A stretch of DNA of 64,000 nt from an uncultured Bacteroidota bacterium. Its GTDB lineage: Bacteria > Bacteroidota > Bacteroidia > Bacteroidales > P3. This document shows, piece after piece, positions 61,301 to 64,000 of the stretch; positions within the stretch are counted from its first letter, which is position 1; the number at the start of each line of letters is the position of its first letter. A program made the position numbers and the translations under genes. Where the stretch lies: assembly GCA_902800395.1 (NCBI GenBank), contig CADCEC010000005.1:105108-169107 (forward strand), given 5' to 3'. The notes under the pieces are model-generated. The model was not told the DNA's origin. It did not search any database and saw nothing but the letters and a program-made list of their open reading frames with translations.

Positions 61301-64000
61301 GCGAAAATCACCGCCCCGAACGACACCACCATCGACAAGACCTCCAACTATGATATTGATTTCATTAACGGGAATCTGACGGTAACGGTAAATGACACCC
61401 TCATCAAGGTTATCCCCGGCAGCGCAAGCAAGGTTTACGACGGTTCGCCGCTGACGAAGACAGCGCACGAGGACTTCACGGTGACGGGCGTTCCCGATGG
61501 CCTCACCTGGACGGCCACCGCCGACGGCACGGTGACGAACGTCACGCCGGGCGCAGGCGAAAAGGCGGTGAACGAGGTGACTTCCTTCCACATCTTCGAT
61601 GCGGGAGGCAACGATGTAACCGAATATTTCACCAATATCGATATAACCGCAAAAGGCACGCTGACGATTACGCCGAAACCGCTGACCATCACGGCGGCAT
61701 CGGACACGAATGTGTACGACGGCACAGCGCTGACCAACAGTAGCTATACGCACACCGACCTTGTGGAAGGAGAAACAATAGAAAGTGTGACCGTGGCGGG
61801 CAGCCAGACCATTGCCGGCACCAGCGCCAATGTACCCAGCAACGCCGTTATCAAAACTGCCAACGACCAACTGTCAACTCCCAACTACGACATCACCTAC
61901 GAGAACGGCACCTTAAAGGTGACGCAGAAACCCTTGACTATCACGGCGGGAGATTCTTCCAAAGTCTATGACGGCAGTTTTTTGACCAATAACACCTACA
62001 CGCACACCAACCTTTCCGCTGGCGACTCCCTCTGGAGCGTGACTATTGAGGGCAAAGCGTTGTATTTGGAGAGCAGCAATGTGCCGAGTGATGCGGTCAT
62101 CAAAAATGCCGCGGGCGATATCGTGACGAATAGTTACGACATCACATACGTCAACGGCACCCTGAGGATCATCCCGACAAAACTGTACCTCACGGCGGGC
62201 GATTCCACCAAAGTCTATGACGGCACCGACCTCACCTGCCACACTTACACCTGCACAGGCCTTATCGGGAACGACTCCATCGCCTTTAAGATGGAAAGCG
62301 TGCTGAGGTATGCAGATACGATTCCCAATGTGATCACCGAAATAACGATCTATAATCGCACTGTTGTTCCGGGTAAGGATACTCTTGTGACGAACGGCTA
62401 TGATATCGAACGCCAGAATGGCACATTGGCGGTTACCAAGAAGGATTTGACCATCACAGCGGATAGTGACACCAAAGTGTATGACGGAACCCCCCTGAAA
62501 AAGAAATCTTATACCCACACTGAACTTGTTCCGGGCGATGCTATCAATGCAATAATTATAATGGGCAGTCAAACGGTGGCTGGATCTTCTGATAACGTGC
62601 CAGAGGGTGCACGCATAGATAATAACAATGATCCTGTAACGGGAAGTTACAATATCACTTACCGTAACGGAACTTTGACGGTGACGCCGAAGCCCCTGAC
62701 CATCACGGCGGACGGCGCCACCAAAGAGTATGACGGCACACCCTTGACCAAAAACACGTACACCCACACGGCTCTTGTTGCGGGTGATTCCATCTGGAGT
62801 GTGACATTGACCGGCGACCAGACGTTGGTCGGCAACAGCAACAATGTGCCGAGCGATGCGGTTATCAAGAACGACACCCTCTTGGACATCACGGATTGTT
62901 ACCAGATTATCTACACCAATGGCACTTTGGAGATGACGCCGAACACCAGCGCCATCACGGTGGTGCCCGCCAGCGGCAGCAAGATCTACGACGGTACTTT
63001 GCTCACCAAGACGGCGCACTCTGACTTCACGGTGACGGGCGTTCCCACTGGCTTCACCTGGACTGCCACGGCCGACGGCACAGTGACGAACGTCGTCCCC
63101 GGTACCGGCGAGAAAGCCGTGAACGCGGTGACGGAATTCAAAATTCTCAACGCTGCGAACGAGGATGTGACCGACCAGTTCTCGAACATTACCACGAGTG
63201 CCACAGGCATGCTGACCATCACCCCGAAAGAGGTGACCCTTGCCAGCGGCAGCGCCACCCGTGAGTACAACGGCACTGCGTTGACGAACAATGAGGTGTC
63301 GGGCATCAACGCCCACGGCCTGACGACAGAGACGGGCTGGGTGGACGGCGAAGGCGCCGCCTTCAGCTTCACAGCCAGCCAGCAGTATGTGGGTTCATGC
63401 ACCAACGCCTTCGGCTATACGCTGAACGATAACACCACTGCATCCAACTATACTATTACCAAGAACGAAGGCACACTGGAGGTCACTGCCAGCACGACGG
63501 AGCTGAATGTAACCTCCTCCTCTGGCAGCTGGACCTACGACGGCGATGCCCACACCCAGTATGAATACACGGTGACCTACGGCACGGAGAGTTATCCCGT
63601 GACCATCACCGCACCTGCCACCACCGGCACGGCGACGCTCTCCACCGGCGATGTGGTGACGATTACACCTGCCGTCACGGCGACCATCACCCATGTGGCA
63701 GAGGGCGATGTGACCAACGCCTTCAGTTGGACGGTGGAAAACAGCGACCAGTACAGCAACAAGACGACAACGCAAGGCTCGCTCTCCGTCACGACGGCCA
63801 CCCTGGCCGTGACCACCGGCACAGCCAGCAAGGTCTATGACGGAGATGCGCTGACGGCCACAGGCAGCATCAGCGGTTTTGTTACCCCGACGGGTGGCGC
63901 TCAGGAGACAGCCACCTTCACGGTGACGGGCAGCCAGACCACCGTTGGCTCCAGCGCCAATACCTACACCCTCGTTTGGGACGGCACGGCCGTCGAAAGC
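52301..64000 (+). CDS. Giant repetitive surface adhesin with GLUG and MBG/YDG repeats (3' end outside window)
   Basis: ATG 52301 opens a frame that stays open for 3900 codons to the right edge. Residues 3-25 and about 53-76 are hydrophobic; the second, ending GLMAQS, looks like the signal peptide. Residues about 100-2030 carry dozens of GLUG-type beta-helix repeats (CYNxGxI ... VGGIAG), broken by DKQMS/DRQMC-like blocks. A linker region with Ig-like and DACG-type blocks follows (about 2200-2870), then MBG-type repeats every 85-95 residues, each with a (K/R)xYDGTxLT motif; at least eleven are present from 61.1 kb on. Such proteins are exported adhesins. An in-frame palindrome lies at 55469-55496. 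The C-terminal anchor or T9SS tail is not visible. Confidence 0.9.
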   Translation, partial: MTLKLIALTVLGAVVLTILAGMIVRAWRYRHNHHDEVYWPYNGPLHKKKKSNPGITTTLVTILTLSTLMWTNGLMAQSVTPDGTREHPYPIGDISTLISFAQCINNNQPFAFENGKFVFDIDGNIPAGGAGIYFEQTADIDMNSANWNIPIGKQNKGFEGTYLGGGHKIMNLTLTADNRALFCHSKGHISDLTIENPVFNGTFNDGGALATYVMGGTIDNCHVTGNDLVFSGKDCGALIGWVGQLSDYFKADSIRISNCSNRCHITSTYQQSNANDQNSVAGVVAVINARYYVVTRCFNTGDITSTYRPKFQNDELCFAGVVGRGLLPNYPSEITYCYNRGDITAHCGYLGGVAGFFNDEAGISNSTRCAIDYCFNTGNITGECVLYSDDSSVHTDADSSLNVFSLGGVVAPCKTPTRYCFNTGNITLTKHPHPKFNIWGDQGVAGVGSNAEHCFNVGEINNYEERNGRAAGVARDTAAYCLNAACVYDRNPKYTFSPHNIARIIIGDCFSDAQMSVDGQDGNLYPTSKIIGKSSSAKWTLGDDWIYEDGRYPRLKWTDTCDWARDIAKVACTPIILADTVTDIHHVKNGIQLTGCDSGVVWKAPEGNCLFVDPTLANTACSNNAIQPALQPLCGDFVTVAATLNGDTIKTVTLLRSVAMPHDTLTVDNLGDLKTLRDGVNTGKAFPYKSYVVPRYADGVTFKLTTDLDMQSERPWKPIGSVFSGSRFAGHFLGDGHTIDNLSLDDATPYIYKNANVGGLFGMLSGEVRDLTFTNLHADSTTIVAGAVCALMNGATIENCIVKGHIETSRSSNNYAISGTAGLAGASLTTRDQDFNFFCRDTIRNCVNYADIITHVGRGANIASHSVGGIIGHGGVVIDCANAGDISGGSECGYIGGIGGDMTSALRCFNTGRVTIAEAPQAIDYFVGGVVGKNEYDSTIMYCYNAGTVDGSDRSPVGGIVGYGAPRYCYMTNTVTGRGKYLGSIAGTENPNTRHCYYDKQMSPLGGENGQDASGRSLVGLETTGMQGSALQSSLGDPANWIFTPGLYPQLAISADVETQHAASPRAQLSRVSVMPVVLGPGQNWMSAHDSIPLRGCDEHHFWTKLQGCVTVDSCHVTATDRDMGVIELAATIDSVPYRFVTLKFNMDEKHALVIKNAAQFDTMRMVINEGGYYHYSDSTFHKNIPANADSTDFVAIDDGGNERFFKLITDIDINDIKEEGHVRGWISVGGFAGDCCAIYKGNPFKGTFDGGGYTIRHLTFQRYDNSHPTDFCDHHQGLFGTVDGGTVKNLRIAQSDTTLGNSSAFLCSVNKGGTLYHCEIDSCTLTIKYGEAFERHDHALLCAKNEGGTIDSCQVKNSEIAPDSSSEALFFNIGGVCALNDRGVVSRCIAEHLSINDPRQEQGALQSVGGICGKNFHGQLQFDTIRNSQITLKMNLPHKFIGGICGLSGYDPDKDTDEQTYAHIPSVISDCNSDSTIINAYTHGDNDSTKSIMNIGGIVGSCQGRIIQLERCSTMENSRILAVADTVGGICGRFCGEGGESYCNTCGNNASVTGNDYVGGIVGLMSGAQLHEGNNQGEVRSLIDFEYNSGYYAGGIAGAVVGESSLFDCDNSGTVAADSSYVGGIAGALMGESNLFLCSNHGDVSGFNQVGGLAGLILKDAWFEESTNNGLVRGIAQVGGLVGYLKSSTGNRCSNSHNYANTIHFSAMGGGVCGYAEDTTMLEGCSSVMILPYDTIIRIQNGDDLRLIRDNVNNGSNSYEGIVIVLDWDLNLYNGWIPIGTPEHPFRGTFDGQDHTINFGIYNESNDYQGFFGYMQGTVKNVNFTQCSVIGRNYVGVIAGYCNGTISNCYSYREKVEGEKYVGGLVGMASYSEIQDCFNGNNIVGEQYVGGIVGDFASCKNDNCYDTMKYDLYGGNVSRCYNYGMVRATGDTSHVGGIAGFTSAEVKHCYNSGIVDGKDFVGGLCGQLDGDNLHHCYNAGHVSATGNNKGAVCGSIDLQNIIYNCFYDRQMCTVQDDNASGYNTLKMTGTALRNALGTDYWSYHDNEYPTLKTTKKDSTYFRISVKPLLLPGNMPVDKIVQPFCGVTGNAPYSQVEWSRYGTATETVDTIHLADKDSITLLGCGVDTLKVSHPGYGFERLVPIVVAAKEATVETVHTCGSIYKWNKNNQYYNETGFYTCDTCANKQALDLTITPVTITSTPINSTCETIPDGAVLVSVTGGPGNGFRYRWTNSLTGDSIGNTPALTDIPAGYYSVTVTDSLFPTCEQTSPQQLSSSNTVKLTIKSCDTSKTYDGTALTGNRYVVTEQGFEPDTLPAGSFAILANGDTLRVTFDSNAVNAGTYENKFTYSISNGIDHSCHYDVNTIFGTLSITPRPATIIVNDTSKTYGDTDPVFSGTVTGLVDGDSLGTIHYFRNDNSENVGNYPDILTASCTTPNPNYKVSVNEGDLTIKCRDLLIRTDNLPDNITDRDECYSPSNTDALPSADSIKNLILANNDTLQSTDFSVTTNDSTILADNNDWKWARTYTISISNPNYCDQASRVIYVSGGDQSAPVRSINDLWKYGILYQDACLASFDIDLFFPKDQDLFDDCSQMTITHKDTNTGDDHYGWTIRRSYVVTDACGHTIYDTIEVSGRDQTPPVASNPEVKNNTLWADSAQCLCDSIRTIHDIEELTTIFGISDACSGEDVSLVSSSKTLKTGEHCDYTVIIAYVVADAYGNSTTIYHAQFIQDTIGPTFEIVPHDTTLCVDPDGNYENTVTRVAAEITVTNLHDNCTKLQESFRVQSSMDTSRFDFDHPRGYRITQGESDNGVRHYKQLWTVTDSCGNTTYDSISIHVRPLPKITRITNREQDIIYGDAITNVRIYHQYSDLSITGLSGIGLDSLGCSVEHKKDQNNNEYDRVYGDPEFAVNATFLVTANSHLGWGCSSVDSTFSINVERRPIVITATAATKKYDGTPLTSNNYTCTTNDNEPALVHEDVISRLFFSGSQTNVGSSTNTIGNAKITAPNDTTIDKTSNYDIDFINGNLTVTVNDTLIKVIPGSASKVYDGSPLTKTAHEDFTVTGVPDGLTWTATADGTVTNVTPGAGEKAVNEVTSFHIFDAGGNDVTEYFTNIDITAKGTLTITPKPLTITAASDTNVYDGTALTNSSYTHTDLVEGETIESVTVAGSQTIAGTSANVPSNAVIKTANDQLSTPNYDITYENGTLKVTQKPLTITAGDSSKVYDGSFLTNNTYTHTNLSAGDSLWSVTIEGKALYLESSNVPSDAVIKNAAGDIVTNSYDITYVNGTLRIIPTKLYLTAGDSTKVYDGTDLTCHTYTCTGLIGNDSIAFKMESVLRYADTIPNVITEITIYNRTVVPGKDTLVTNGYDIERQNGTLAVTKKDLTITADSDTKVYDGTPLKKKSYTHTELVPGDAINAIIIMGSQTVAGSSDNVPEGARIDNNNDPVTGSYNITYRNGTLTVTPKPLTITADGATKEYDGTPLTKNTYTHTALVAGDSIWSVTLTGDQTLVGNSNNVPSDAVIKNDTLLDITDCYQIIYTNGTLEMTPNTSAITVVPASGSKIYDGTLLTKTAHSDFTVTGVPTGFTWTATADGTVTNVVPGTGEKAVNAVTEFKILNAANEDVTDQFSNITTSATGMLTITPKEVTLASGSATREYNGTALTNNEVSGINAHGLTTETGWVDGEGAAFSFTASQQYVGSCTNAFGYTLNDNTTASNYTITKNEGTLEVTASTTELNVTSSSGSWTYDGDAHTQYEYTVTYGTESYPVTITAPATTGTATLSTGDVVTITPAVTATITHVAEGDVTNAFSWTVENSDQYSNKTTTQGSLSVTTATLAVTTGTASKVYDGDALTATGSISGFVTPTGGAQETATFTVTGSQTTVGSSANTYTLVWDGTAVES
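55469..55496. repeat. REP-like palindrome inside the adhesin gene
   Basis: Ten-bp arms GTGGAGACGC/GCGTCTCCAC with an 8-nt loop lie in frame between two GLUG segments. The GAGACGC core resembles palindromes dispersed in many bacterial genomes. Confidence 0.65.
61130..63860 (+). repeat. MBG/YDG protein-repeat region of the adhesin
   Basis: Eleven copies of a YDGTxLT-type motif start near 61150, 61435, 61705, 61965, 62215, 62475, 62735, 62985, 63265, 63535 and 63825, about 255-285 bp apart. They are diverged at the DNA level, so recombination between copies is probably limited. Confidence 0.8.

Overview
The window is from a member of the order Bacteroidales (Bacteroidota). The evidence is Bacteroidota-type promoter elements (TAnnTTTG -7 boxes) with almost no Shine-Dalgarno sequences, type IX secretion (T9SS) C-terminal sorting domains, GLUG/MBG-repeat surface adhesin architecture, and the gene order of the merged str/S10/spc/alpha ribosomal operon. 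Base composition is moderately GC-rich. I see no rRNA, tRNA or CRISPR array.

Layout. 1-3.2 kb (minus): 5' part of a TPR/PD40 envelope protein (PorE-like), an unrecognised membrane-anchored protein, and acetate kinase. 3.2-4.1 kb (minus): a SprT-like metalloprotein and a tiny lipoprotein. 4.2-9.8 kb (plus): a secreted M1-type peptidase with T9SS tail, an outer-membrane beta-barrel protein, rbfA, a LolC/E-type permease and trpS. 9.8-17.9 kb (mostly minus): an Ala/Glu-rich lipoprotein, a stand-alone rnfA, a pyruvate/oxaloacetate carboxyltransferase whose biotinyl domain lacks the acceptor lysine, a NUDIX hydrolase (plus), a histidinol-phosphatase, a porin-like protein with a membrane partner, and cysS. 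18.3-36.7 kb (plus): one 33-gene translation operon from rpsL to rplQ, including fusA, secY, map, infA and rpoA. 36.8-47.6 kb (minus): dtd, a T9SS-exported CotH protein, a UvrD/PcrA helicase, an SDR oxidoreductase, a YigZ/IMPACT protein, ribD, asnS, a mannose-1-phosphate guanylyltransferase and thyA. 47.9-52.1 kb (plus): a Na/Pi cotransporter, a small AT-richer four-helix-bundle gene, a pyridoxal/pyridoxamine kinase and a membrane-tethered AraC-type regulator. 52.3-64 kb (plus): the first 3900 codons of a giant repetitive adhesin that continues beyond the window.

The most unusual feature is a dispersed population of short degenerate tandem arrays, with units of 7-11 bp and usually 3-5 copies. 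Each locus has its own unit sequence. They lie directly after stop codons (rpsL, rpsC, infA), in leaders, and in frame inside housekeeping genes (cysS, dtd, ribD, uvrD, the CotH gene, probably the NUDIX gene). Several loci carry two arrays in inverted orientation. The largest such pair brackets a 127-residue four-helix-bundle (S23/IVP-like) gene at 49.57-50.13 kb, which differs in composition from its neighbours and looks like a small mobile cassette. Separate palindromic elements sit in frame in ribD and the adhesin. I infer, but cannot prove here, that the smaller arrays are remnants or non-autonomous relatives of such a cassette.
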